Assembly (NCBI RefSeq): GCF_002575655.3
Contig: NC_053037.3
Coordinates: 47,961,242 to 48,025,241 of the forward strand
Origin: Aegilops tauschii subsp. strangulata
Taxonomy: Eukaryota; Streptophyta; Magnoliopsida; Poales; Poaceae
Direction: 5' to 3'
DNA length: 64,000 bases
Shown: in pieces, positions 22,075 to 32,617 of the stretch
Position numbering within the stretch: position 1 is the first letter of the stretch
Layout of the letters: every line of letters starts with the position of its first letter
Translations under genes and position numbers: made by a program
Notes under the pieces: generated by a model
What the model was told of the DNA's origin: nothing
Databases searched by the model: none
What the model saw: only the letters and a program-made list of their open reading frames with translations

Positions 22075-22310
22075 TGGTCCGGTGCTAGCTTTGGAAGATG
22101 GGAGGAGAGACGGTGGTCTTGCAATAGAGAAGAGGGAGAGGTGAGACGGTAGTTTTGGAATGGTGATGATGGAGAGGAGAGGAGGTGGTTTTGCAATGGA
22201 GAAGATCAGAAGAGGGAGAGGCGAGACGGTGGTTTTGGAATGGAGATGATGGAGAGGAGAGGAGGTGGTTTTGCAATGGAGAAGAGGGAGAGGAGCGTGC
22301 GGCGGATATT
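22075..22310. repeat. Imperfect tandem repeats (about 70-80 bp) upstream of the minus copy
   Basis: Units such as gatggagaggagaggaggtg plus gttttgcaatgga are repeated about three times. On the minus strand they read as CTCCTCTCC- and CAAAACCACC-rich leader DNA. They sit where the 5' leader or promoter of the gene at 22059 should be. Confidence 0.8.
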
Positions 22311-22374
22311 TAGGATTGGACGAGAGGGCCGGCGCGCTGTGACTGGATAAAATTAAAATCAATTTACCCTTCAA

Positions 22375-22852
22375 TTAAGAAAGCGACCCCACATTAACTA
22401 GTCTCCCTTTTATTCTGGGTCATAATTGACCATGATTTTCGCACATAAAATATATGTTATACGTTGCAAAAATAATATAATTTGAAAGTACATTCGGATA
22501 CGAACCAAACGATACAATTTTTGGTGACATGCATTCACATTTTGCTTGTCAAATACAGTACGTGGTCAAACTTTGACCCAAAATACGCAAAACAACAAAA
22601 AAATACTTCCAAGACCAGCGCCGCTCTTTCGCTCTTCTCCTCTTAAACCACCGCCGCTCCTGTCCTGTTCCAATCTAAATCCAGCGCCGCTCCTCTCCTC
22701 TTCCATTTCAAAACCACCGCCCCTCCTCTCCTGTTCCTGTCCAAAACCAGCATCGCTCCTCTCCCGTTCTAATCCAAAACCAGCGCTGCTCCTCTCCTCT
22801 TCCATTCAAAAACCACCACCAGCGAGTGAAGGTGCTGTGGAGAAGTAGATCG
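22375..22852. other. Shared intergenic region of the head-to-head pair, with repeats
   Basis: The two ATGs are 793 bp apart. At about 22615-22830 there are short repeats of ccagcgccgctcctctcctc and aaaaccaccgcccctcctct type, which resemble the repeats beside the other gene. Both genes therefore have the same kind of CT-rich repetitive leader. No clear TATA box was settled. Confidence 0.6.
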
Positions 22853-23329
22853 ATGGAGGAGTACAACCGATATGTGAGGATCGCAGACGGCGACCCTGTG
22901 AAGCTCGCTAGGATGTTGGAGATACAGTCTTGGTTTGACAACAAGGACCAACTAGCGGCGACGGCGACATCCATGGCCAAATATCTGCAACAGAGCGAAT
23001 AGGCGGCGATACTCCCGGAGGGAGTCGCGCGGGAGTACATAGAGCTGCTCCTCTGGGCCATGGAGCAAACAGATTCACCGAATCCGATCATGAGGGAGCG
23101 GTGGTGGGAGTATCGATCCCAGATGGAGCATCCACCAGAGATTGAAGGATCGAGCATCTACAGGGTGCCGTTTGTGAGGGTGTCCTGCCAGAGCGAGCCG
23201 GTGGAGTCTTCGTCGACCGAACCCAACTGCAAGAGGAGAAAAGCAGTTGGCCCGACGACGCTTCCCCGCCATCCTCTCCCTCGTCGTTCACATCGTCTCA
23301 TGGGGCGGCTGTCTGCCGCCGAGGAATAG
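22853..23329 (+). pseudogene. Uncharacterised grass protein of the head-to-head pair (plus copy), one in-frame stop
   Basis: ATG at 22853 gives MEEYNRYVRIADGDPVKLAR. The alignment with the minus copy is clear: WFDN, KYLQQSE, then ELLLWAMEQTDSP, RERWWEYRSQMEHP, a VPFVRV block, and a basic tail (CKRRKAV). After 49 codons an in-frame TAG (23000-23002) falls where the sister gene has an ATG (Met) in SEMAAM. The frame resumes unchanged to the stop at 23329. A methionine at 23060 could start a 89-residue C-terminal product, but nothing supports that. The two copies differ at many residues, so the pair is old. Confidence 0.65.
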
Positions 23330-23969
23330 GAGGGGACTGCCCTCGAGCCCAATAGTCGGGCAGGTTGTGAATTGTCAGGAGGAGGTTAGGGTTGTCAGTA
23401 TTTGCAAGTTGTGAATTGTGTTTTGTGTTGTGTATTTTCAGAGTACTTTCAGATATGAATGTCTTTTGAATTTCAGATTTGCAGTATTGAGCATACGAAG
23501 TATTTTATGAATTCTAGAGATCTATTTTTAGCACTTAAAAAAATGTAGTTTCATAGGAGTATAAAAGTGCAGACAATGTGATTCTCAGAGAAGAAACTGC
23601 AAGTTTAAGTTTCAGATAAGAAACTGCAATTTCAGTTTCAGATAAGAAACTGCAACTTTCAGAGGCAGAGCATTTATATTAACACGTCCTTTTCAAACAG
23701 GGTTAACATCATGTTGGAAGTTTTATTCATGGTCGAAAATGGAACTACCAGCCAGTTAACATCATGCTGATCAACATTCATGCATAGCTCATCTTCATAT
23801 GATGCACACTCAAAAAGATATGCTATTTTCAAAATGCCCACACAATGTCGAGTGTGCGAAACACAGAGAAAACGAGGGACGAAGTTTTGGCAAGTGTTGG
23901 ACGTGGTGTGCGTAGATGACAATGGGGACCCACATGTCAATAAAGGCAGAGGCAAAAAATTTGGAGATA
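23330..23969. other. AT-rich non-coding stretch 3' of the plus copy
   Basis: It starts as a probable 3' untranslated region (gtgaattgtgttttgtgttg). It then shows three short repeats of the form cagataagaaactgcaa/agtttcag (about 23590-23660). No coding region is supported. Confidence 0.5.
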
Positions 23970-24050
23970 TTTTCCCTGCACAGGTGGAATCGAACCCAGG
24001 CGGAACAGCTGTCGGGTAGTGTCACTTGGCCACTAGGCTAGCTCAGTAGT
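23970..24050 (-). other. tRNA-derived sequence with pol III A and B boxes (SINE-like)
   Basis: On the minus strand TAGCCTAGTGG (24040-24030) fits an A box and GGTTCGATTCC (23996-23986) fits a B box exactly, 33 bp apart as in a tRNA. The T stem and acceptor stem do not pair, so it is not a working tRNA gene. It could be the 5' head of a SINE or a tRNA pseudogene; the SINE's 3' end was not defined. Confidence 0.6.
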
Positions 24051-25269
24051 TTCGTTAATAATAAGGCACTTCCTCAGGTGGTCGGATCCCCTCCTGCGCC
24101 TTTGTGCGCTCGCCGCGACGCCGCTGTCTGTCGTTGTGAACATGCCGAACAAATGAGAGGAATCTAGAGAGGACTATACGTGGAGAGGCGGACAGTCGGG
24201 ACCCACCAGGTCTATGGCCGTACGCAAGCAAGTGCCTCATCGAAAAAATACTTCCTCCTAAAGCTATACTGACGTTGGGGCCCACGGGTTTGTCAACATA
24301 GTTACATTTTTTTTAGGTGCTTGAACGTAGTTACTATAGGAGATAAATTCACAACGAAGCCGGGGAGGTGGCAGGTATCATTTATTATCACTGGGGCATC
24401 AAGTATCAGCTGGGTTTTGGGCTGCCCCGTCTAGGCTTTCTTTTTTAACATGCGCAGCCCACGACCTCGGATGGGAGGTCCATAGACCTGTTTGTATTTT
24501 CTTGAGGGCCGTCATGTATTGACCGGCCTATGGACTTCCCATCCGAGGTTTTCTTTTTCCCGAAACATCGGCAGCCCAATTTATGTATTTTTTGAAGAAA
24601 ACGTAGAGGTCTGTTCTATTTTTCTATATAAGAATAGGAACGCCAGGTCCAACTTATGTTTCCCTTCTAACTATATTATATATATTTAAATTATTTTATA
24701 TGTTATTATATATTATTTTTATTATCATCATATATTTAACAGATACTTACATATGTAAGAAAACAATATCCCACATCTTATTAACTTATAAAAATAATTT
24801 CTTAACAATAAAATCCTGGATTGTTTTGCCACGAAAATCCTAGTGATTGTGTACAAAAGCTTGGTAAGATTTAAGGACGAATGTAATAATATCACTTATT
24901 ATTTAAATATATTTATAACAAAATTCTCAGCCCCTTTTTATTTTTTGATAACATTGCTGGCCCAACCCAACATTATAATTAGAATCAGCCCAGCAAAATC
25001 GTGTATTTCGAGAAAGTGCAAATGGCTTGTAATTTTTTAGGAAATAAATAAATGGGCCGCATGGACGCTACATTATTTGTTCACCCAGCCCAGCTAATGG
25101 ACTACAATTCAAAAAAAAAGATCAAATTGACTGTAAATTCTACCGCACAAAAAAAGACTCTAAATTCTGAAAAAATGGGTTGAATACGTGCCACATTTTT
25201 GGAGGCTGAAATGTGGGCCAATAGGTCGAAGCCAACGCAAGTCGTTCTCAATTTAGTCAGCAAATGATT

Positions 25270-26590
25270 CTGACATGTTAGCCGTTGGATTTACATCCAA
25301 CGACCGCCATCCATCTTCAATCTCTCGTCTTCTTTCTCCAGCGCCGCCGGGACCACCTCCCGCCTCCTGCTGCTAGCAGCTATGCTTAGCACGCTTCGCT
25401 GTGAAGCGCTACTCCACCGTTGGCCAGGCCATCCCTCCACCCCTCCACACCTCCTGTTCTCTCCACCGACTGCCGAACCACACCGCACTAGAACCAGTTA
25501 ACCCTCGTACACCTCTCCGTCTGCGACTCTACACCCGCGTCTTCCCATCTCCGGCTCGTTGCTGTCCGGGGCCTCTCCGTCGTCCACCACCTTGGATGCG
25601 CTCGGCACGGCATGGTCAATGTGGTCAACGAACGACACCATCGAAAGTAGACTGTGCGTGGAGAGGCTGACAGCTGGGTCCACGGCCGCACAGAAGGAAA
25701 TGCCTCCATATTACGTGCAAAATAATGATTCCTCCACCTGGCATCTGGGACTCACCGGAAGGGCCACTGTATTTCGCGAAAAAAACGTGCCCCCCACTGA
25801 CAGGTCGGACCCACCAGCTATCTTTGCACGCAAGGAAGTGCCTCCTTATTACGCACAAAAAAAATGAATACTCCCCCTGCCAGCTGGAACCCAGCATAGT
25901 GGGAGGCTGACTTGTGGGCCTACCAAGTTGACGGGGACGGAGGGCTTTGTCAACGTAGTCAATATGAACGATTCTAGCTCCTGTTACCGTATGATGTTCA
26001 TCCAACGGCCGTAGTGCTTCTTCAACCTCTGGTCTTCTTGCTCCAGCCGCCCAAACCAGCGCCGGTCGTGCCGCGTGCTCCTACCTCCCGTGGCCGGCTG
26101 TGATGCCGCGGAGGCCTCACTGCCCCCTACTGCTCCCACCGCTGGCCAGGCCATCCCTCTACTCACCCACACCCCCTGTTATTCTGCGGCGACGGCAGCC
26201 TCACACCGCAGCCGAACCAGTGAACCCTCGTACTCCTCTCCGCGTGGGCATCCACTGTCGCGTCTTCCCCGGCTCCGCGTCGTCCCCTTCCTAGGCCTCG
26301 CCGTCGTCCACCGCCCTGGTGCTCTCGGCGCGGCGTGGTCAACGTGGTCAAGGAACGACTTCCATCGAACGTGGACTATACGTGGAGAGGCTGACAGCTG
26401 GGTCCACGGCCGCAGCAAGGAAGTGCCTCCTTATTACGCGGAAAATAATGATTCCTCCACCTGACAGCAGGGCCCCACCGGACGGGCCACCGTATTTCGC
26501 GAAAAAACGTTTCCCCCTGACTGGTGGGACCTACCAGCTACATCTTCGCATGCAAGGAAGTGCGTCCATATTACGGGCAAAAAAATGATT
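25270..26590 (+). repeat. Two diverged direct repeats of about 600 bp in the CACTA region
   Basis: Both start near a gccgttgga or acggccgtagtg block and continue through ttggccaggccatccctc-type, cgtggagaggctgacagctg and aaaataatgattcctccacc to a cacc-rich end. They begin at about 25280 and 25995. Confidence 0.85.
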
Positions 26591-27414
26591 CCCCCCCTGA
26601 CTGCTGGGACCCACCAGCTACATCTTCGCACGCAACGAAGTGCGTCCGGGCAAAAAAAATGATACGCCCCCCTGACTGCTGGGACCCACCAGCTACATCT
26701 TCGCACGCAAGGAAGTGCCTGACAGTCGGGACCCACCTGGTCGAAGCGTACGTAGCGTTGTCATTCTGGTCGCGAACGTGTACGTACATACTGGTCGATG
26801 TAGAGGCGCGCACGTGTCGTAGTAGAGGCGCGCACGTGTCGTAATAGAGGCGCGCACGTAGCATGTACACGTACGTACAACGGCCAGGGTGCAAGAAAGT
26901 AAATACGGCCACGTACATACATACGGGCGGTGTCTCGAACGCCTACTCGCGCATACGTATGGCCAGGGCTCGTGTACATGGCTGGGTCGGAACGGAGAAA
27001 CAGCGTCGTCGTCATGTTCATGGGGAGGCAAAGGAATGCGTCGTGTTCATTGGGAGGCAATGGAATGCGTCGTGTTCATCGGGAGGCAATGGAACGCGTG
27101 GGAGACAACCGGCTTGGATGGAACAGGCGATGGAAACGAGGCCTGGCGTACCATAGAACTGAGGAAACGGCCTTGTGTTCGACCGACCACATTCGAAACG
27201 GGATCCTGTTCGTCGGGAGGGGTCTGCCGTACCGCAAAACAGAGGAAAGGACTTGTGTTGGACCTCCAACGGTCGAAACGGGATCCTGTTGATCGGGAGG
27301 GGTGTGGCGTACTGCAAAACGGACGAAACGGACTAGTGTTTGAGCGCTACGGTCGAAATGGGGGTCCTGTTCATCGGGAGGGGTGTGGTGTACCGCAAAA
27401 CAGGACTCCACGAG

Positions 27415-27860
27415 ATACTGTTCATCTCCACCGTCGACCTCCTCCAGCCTCCACGGGCTACTGTTCATCCACCGTCGACCTCCTCCAGCCTCCACCTACG
27501 ACTGTTCATCCGCGGGCTCCTGTTCATCCAGCCTCCACCGCGCGCTACTCCACCGGCTACTGTTCAACCACCCCTCTCCACGGGCTCCTGTTCAACCACC
27601 CCTCCACGGGCTACTGTTCATCCACCCCTCCACCGTCTACTGTTCATCCAGCCCTCCACGGGGTCGTCCTGTTCATCCAGCCCTCCACGGGGTCCTGTTC
27701 ATCCAGCCCCAACCGGCTCGATCGATCGGGGTCCTGTTCATCCAGAGGCAACACCACGGGGTCCTGTTCATCCACCCCCACCGCTCACTGTTCATCCAAC
27801 CCCCCCCCCCCCCCCCCCCCGCGCGCAATGCTCACTGTTCATCCAAAGGCAGCATCGATC
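27415..27860 (+). repeat. Subterminal ctgttcatcc array with a 21-nt poly-C run
   Basis: About fourteen copies of ctgttcatcc or ctgttcaacc, spaced roughly 20-40 bp. A run of 21 C at 27800-27820 lies inside the array. Such arrays are typical transposase-binding subterminal repeats of CACTA elements. The open frames through it (Pro/Ser/His-rich) are artefacts of the repeat. Confidence 0.85.
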
Positions 27861-29958
27861 GGCTTCAGTTAGCAGCAGTAGTGAACGAATCGCTCGATCG
27901 GGTTCAGTTAACAGCCATTGATCGATCGCTCGGGTTCAGTAACGCGTAGCCTGCAGTGCAATCGCTCGGGTTCAGTTAGAGCCCAATGCCTCGCTCGGGT
28001 TCAGTTAGAGCCAACGCCTCGCACACACGCGCGTACGTGTACGAGAGAAACGCGCATCGCTCGGCCCCCGACGACCCACCGTAACCGGGAACTCGCCAAA
28101 ATTTTCCTCGCCCTCGCTTCTACCATGGTTTTTTCCATCATGGACGGCCCAAAGAATGTCATGCAGCTGCGTCTCCGGCCCGCCCAGGACGAAAAGCCCA
28201 TTTTCTGTCATGAATTTTTGTCATAGAAGTAGGAGCCCACCACATCTATGATGATACCGGGTTTTGTCACAATTATCGTCATAGAAGTGTCATAAGTATG
28301 ATAGAAAAAAATTCGTACGGCCCAAAATGTCACGGATGTGTCTTTTTTTTGTAGTGAGGTAGGTATGGTGGCTGTTTTGAGGAAGGTAATGGTGGGTGTT
28401 ATGGTACCGGCGAAAGTTTCGCGGCACAAGAGAGGCTAGTAATGGTGGAAGGGTGAGAGTGCGTATAATCCATGGACTCAACATTAGTCATAAAGAACTC
28501 ACATACATATTGCAAAAATCTACAAGTCATCAAAACAAAGTAGTACACGCATGCTCCTAGGGGAAGGGTTGGTAGGAGTTAACCATCGCGCGATCCCGAC
28601 CTCCACACAAAGGATGACAATCAATAAATAAATCATGCTCCAACTTCATCACATAACGGTTCACCATACGTGCATGCTACGGGAATCACAAACTTTTAAC
28701 ACAAGTATATCTCAAATTCACAACTACTCCACTAGCATGACTCCAATATCACCATCTTCATATCTCAAAACAATCATAAGGAATCAAACTTCTCATAGTA
28801 TTCAATGCACTTTATGTGGAAGTTGTTATTATATCCCTCTTGGATGCCCATCATATTAGGACTAGTTTTATAACCCAAGCAAATTACCATGATGTTCTAA
28901 AATACTCTCAAAATAATATAAGTGAAGCATGAGAGTTCATCAATTTCTTCAAAATAAAACCACCGTCGTGCTCTAAAAGAGATATAAGTGAAGCACTAGA
29001 GCAAACAACAAACCACTCCAAAAGATATAAGTGAAGATCAATGAGTAGTTGAATAATTATGCAACTATGTGAAGACTCTCTAACATTTAAGAATTTAAGA
29101 TCTTGGGATATTATTCAAACAGCAAGCAAAACAAAACAAAATAAAATGACGCTCTGAGCAAAACACATACCATGTGGTGAATGAAAATATAGCTCTAAGT
29201 AAAGTTACCGATGAACCAAGACGAAAGAGGGGATGCCTTCCAGGGCATCCCCAAGCTAAGGATCTTGGTTGTCCTTGAATATTACCTTGGGGTGCCTTGG
29301 GCATCCCCAAGCTTAGGCCCATAGTTCATCGAATCTTTACCCAAAACTTGAAAACTTCACAACACAAAACTCAACAAAAAACTCGTAAGCTCCGTTAGTA
29401 TAAGAAAATAAATCACCACTTTGTTACTATTGTGAACTCATTCTAAATTCATATTGGTGTAATATCTACTGTATTCCAACTTCTCTATGGTTCATACCCA
29501 CCGATACTACTCATAGATTCATCAAAATAAGCAAACAACACATAGAAAACAGAATATGTCAAAAACAGAACAGCCTGTAGTAATCTATAACTCTCGAGTA
29601 CTTCTGTAACTCCAAAATTTCTGAAATAAATTGTTGGACGTGAGGAATTTGTCTATTAATCTTCTGCAAAAGTAATCAACTTATAATCACTATTCTGTAA
29701 AAAATGACAGCTAATCTCGTGAGCGCAAAGTTTCTGTTTTTAACAGCAAGATCACATTAACTTTCACCCAAGTCTAGGTTCTACTTGGCACTTTATTGAA
29801 ACAAAAGCTATAAAACATGATTAATACAGTATATTAATCATGCGAACACACAAAAACAGTAGGGGTAAATATTGGACTGCCTCCCAACAAGCGATTTTCT
29901 TTAATGCCTCTCTAGCTTGGCATGAAGATTTCAATGATGCTCACATAAAAGATAAGAA

Positions 29959-30975
29959 TCAAAACATAATGGGAGCATCATGAAGAATATGACTAACATA
30001 TTTAAGCCTAACCCACTTCCTATGCATAGGGATTTTGTGAGCAAACAACTTACGGGAACAATAATTAACTAGCATAGGAAGGCAAAACAAGCATAACTTC
30101 AAGATTTTAAGCACATAGAGAGGAAACTTGATATTATTGCAACTCCTACAAGCATATATTCCTCCCTCATAATAATTTTCAGTAGCATCATGAATGAATT
30201 CAACAATATAACCATCACATAAATCATTCTTTTCATGACCTATAAGCATAGAATTTTAATTACTCTCCACATAAGCAAACCTCTTCTCTTGAATAGTAGT
30301 GGGAGCAAACTCAACAAAATAACTATCATGTGAGGCATATTCCAATTGAAAATTAAAATAATGATGACAAGTTTCATGGTTATAATTATTCTTTATAGCA
30401 TACATGTCATGAAAATAATCATCATAGATAGCAACTTTGTTCTCATAATCAATTGGAACCTCTTCCGAAATAGTGGATTCATCACTAAATAAAGTCATGA
30501 CCTCTCCAAATCCACTTTCATAAATTTTATAAGAGTCAACGCCCTCCACAATAGTGGGATCATTACTCCCTAAAGTTGACACTCTTCCAAACCCACTTTC
30601 ATCAATATAATCATCATAAATAGGAGGCATGCTTTCATCATAATAAATTTTCTCATCAAAACTTGGGGGACTAAAAATATCATCTTTATCAAACATAGCA
30701 TCCCCAAGCTTGTAGCTTTGCATATCATTAGCATCATGGATATTCAAAGAATTCATAGTAACAACATTGCAATCATGCTCATCATTCATATATTTAGAGC
30801 CAAAAAATTTAATGCATTCTTCCTCTAACACTTGAGCACAATTATCGGAATCCTTATTTTTACGAAAGACATTAAAAAGATGAAGCATATGAGGCACCCT
30901 CAATTCCATTTTTTGGAGTTTTCTTTTATATACTAAACTAGTGATAAAGCAAGAAACTAAAAGATTCAATTGCAA
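29959..30975 (-). pseudogene. Acidic ORF of a non-autonomous Athila-type element, unknown function
   Basis: The frame opens near 30975 (a Met at about 30909 begins MELRVPHMLHLFNVFRKN). It runs to a stop at 30256 and resumes in the same frame (MLIGHEKNDLCDGYIVEF) to 29959. The product is rich in Asp, Glu and Tyr and has a repeated motif ESGFGRVSTLGSNDPTIVEG / ESGFGEVMTLFSDESTISEE. It is unlike gag, protease, RT, integrase or a standard envelope. Its position just after the PBS is where gag should be. It is probably the private ORF of a non-autonomous Gypsy family; one in-frame stop and lack of an LTR partner make this copy inactive. Confidence 0.6.
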
Positions 30976-31006
30976 GATCTAAAGAAATACCTTCAAGCAC
31001 TAACCT

Positions 31007-31023
31007 CCCCGGCAACGGCGCTA
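31007..31023 (-). other. Primer-binding site for tRNA-Asp
   Basis: The plus strand reads CCCCGGCAACGGCGCTA, matching 16 of 17 bases of a plant tRNA-Asp 3' end (..CGGCGCCA). It lies 10 bp inside the LTR edge. This primer choice is characteristic of Athila-type Gypsy elements. Confidence 0.85.
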
Positions 31024-31033
31024 GAAAAGAGCT

Positions 31034-32617
31034 TGATGTCTACTACGCAACCTTTTTCTTGTAGACGTTGTTGGGCCTCCAAGTGCAGAGGTTTGTAGGA
31101 CAGTAGCAAATTTCCCTCAAGTGGATGACCTAAGGTTTATCAATCTATGGGAGGCATAGGATGAAGATGGTCTCCCTCAAACAACCCTACAACCAAATAG
31201 CAAAGAGTCTCTTGTGTCCCCAACACACCCAATACAATGGTAAATTCTATAGGTGCACTACTTCGGCGAAGAGATGGTGATACAAGCGTAATATGGATGG
31301 TAAATATAGGTTTTTGTAATCTGAAAATATAAAAACAACAAGGTAGCAAGCGATAAAAGTGAGCGTAAACGGCATTGCAATGCTTCAAAACAAAGCTTAG
31401 GGTTCATACTTTCACTAGTGCAAGTTCTCTCCACAAGGATAACATAATTAGATCATATAACAATCCCTCAACATGCAACAAAGAGTCACTCCAAAGTCAC
31501 TAATAGCGGAGAACAAACGAAGAGATTATTGTAGGGTACGAAACCACCGCAAAGTTATTCTTTTCGATCAATCCATTGGGCTATTCCTACAAGTTTCACA
31601 AACAGCCCTAGAGTTTGTAGTAAAATAACACCTTAAGACACAAATCAACCAAAACCCTAATGTCACCTAGATACTCCAATGTCACCTCAAGTATCCGTGG
31701 GTATGATTATACGATATGCATCACACAATCTCAGATTCATCTATTCAAACCAACACAAAGAACTTCATAGAGTGCCCCAAAGTTTCTACCGGAGAGTCAA
31801 GACGAAAACGTGTGCCAACCCCTAGGCATAGATTCCCAAGGTCACGGAACCCGCAAGTTGATCACCAAAACATACATCAAGTGGATCAATAGAATACCCC
31901 CATTGTCACCACGGGTATCCCACGCAAGACATACATCAAGTGTTCTCAAATCCTTAAAGACTCAATCCGATAAGATAACTTCAAAGGGAAAACTCAATCC
32001 ATTAGATGAGAGTACAAGGGGAGAACCATCATGAGATCCAACTATAATAGCAAAGCTCGCGATACATCAGGATCGTGCCACATCAAGAACACGAGAGAGA
32101 GAGAGAGAGAGAGATCAAACACATAGCTACTGGTACATACCCTCAGCCCCGAGGGTGAACTACTCCCTCCTCGTCATGGAGAGCGCCGAGATGATGAAGA
32201 TGGCCACCGGTGATGGATCCCCCCTCCGGCAGGGTGCCGGAATAGGGTCCCGATTCGTTTTTGGTGGTTGCAGAGGCTTGCGGCGGCGGAACTCCCGATC
32301 TAGGTTTCTTTTCGGGAGTTTCCGTATTTATAGGAATTTTTGGCGTCGGTATCACGTCAGGGGGGGTCTCCGAGTCATCCACGAGATAGGGCGTGCACCC
32401 AGGGGGTAGGGCGCGCCCCCCACCCTCGTGGATGGCTCGGGACTCTTCTAGCCCAACTCTTTTACTTCGGGGGCTTCTTTTGGTCCATAAAAAATCATCA
32501 AAAATTGGCACGTCAATTGGACTCCGTTTGTTATTCCTTTTCTGTAAAACTCAACAACAAGGAAAAACAGAAACTAGCACTGGGCTCTAGGTTAATAGGT
32601 TAGTCCCAAAAATCACA
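31034..32617 (-). mobile_element. 5' LTR of the Athila-type element, outer end deleted
   Basis: It starts tgatgtctactacgcaacc and follows the solo LTR at 18339-20016 closely. Similarity stops at cccaaaaat (32617), so roughly the outer 100 bp, including the TGATACGTCTCC terminus, is missing. It joins Angela pol sequence directly with no target duplication. A GA microsatellite lies near 32092-32113. Confidence 0.9.

Larger units (their letters stand above)
24058..28356 (-). mobile_element. CACTA (En/Spm) element, terminal and subterminal region
   Basis: The right end at 28356 reads on the minus strand CACTACAAAAAAAAGACACA, a CACTA terminus. Inward come GC-rich subterminal arrays: about fourteen ctgttcatcc-type units (27415-27860), three units of about 80 bp (27164-27406), three of about 75-80 bp (26518-26745), and two 600-bp blocks (about 25270-25870 and 25985-26590). 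No transposase is seen and the other end was not found. The left limit is therefore uncertain; repeats with aagtgcctcc motifs reach about 24060. It abuts the internal region of an Athila-type element. Confidence 0.65.
28357..31033 (-). mobile_element. Internal region of a non-autonomous Athila-type Gypsy element
   Basis: It lies between the CACTA end and the 5' LTR at 31034. It carries a tRNA-Asp primer-binding site, an unusual acidic ORF, and AT-rich sequence with ataagtgaagca motifs and ccccaagcttagg blocks that recur in the second Athila-type element (about 46600-47100). No gag, protease, RT or integrase is present. The 3' end, with PPT and 3' LTR, is missing beyond the CACTA junction. Confidence 0.85.

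Noticed and set aside
24030..24047. Functional tRNA gene on the minus strand
   Set aside because: A and B boxes fit, but the acceptor (ACTGAGC) and T stems do not pair, so it cannot fold as a tRNA.
27340..27949. Long Pro/Ser/His-rich open frames at 26889-27949
   Set aside because: They are translations of the ctgttcatcc subterminal array in several frames at once; no domain and no sensible start.
18339..32617. A single huge element with the LTRs at 18339 and 31034 as its two ends
   Set aside because: The first LTR has its own perfect 5-bp duplication on both sides, so it is solo; the second has its own PBS and internal region on the left.
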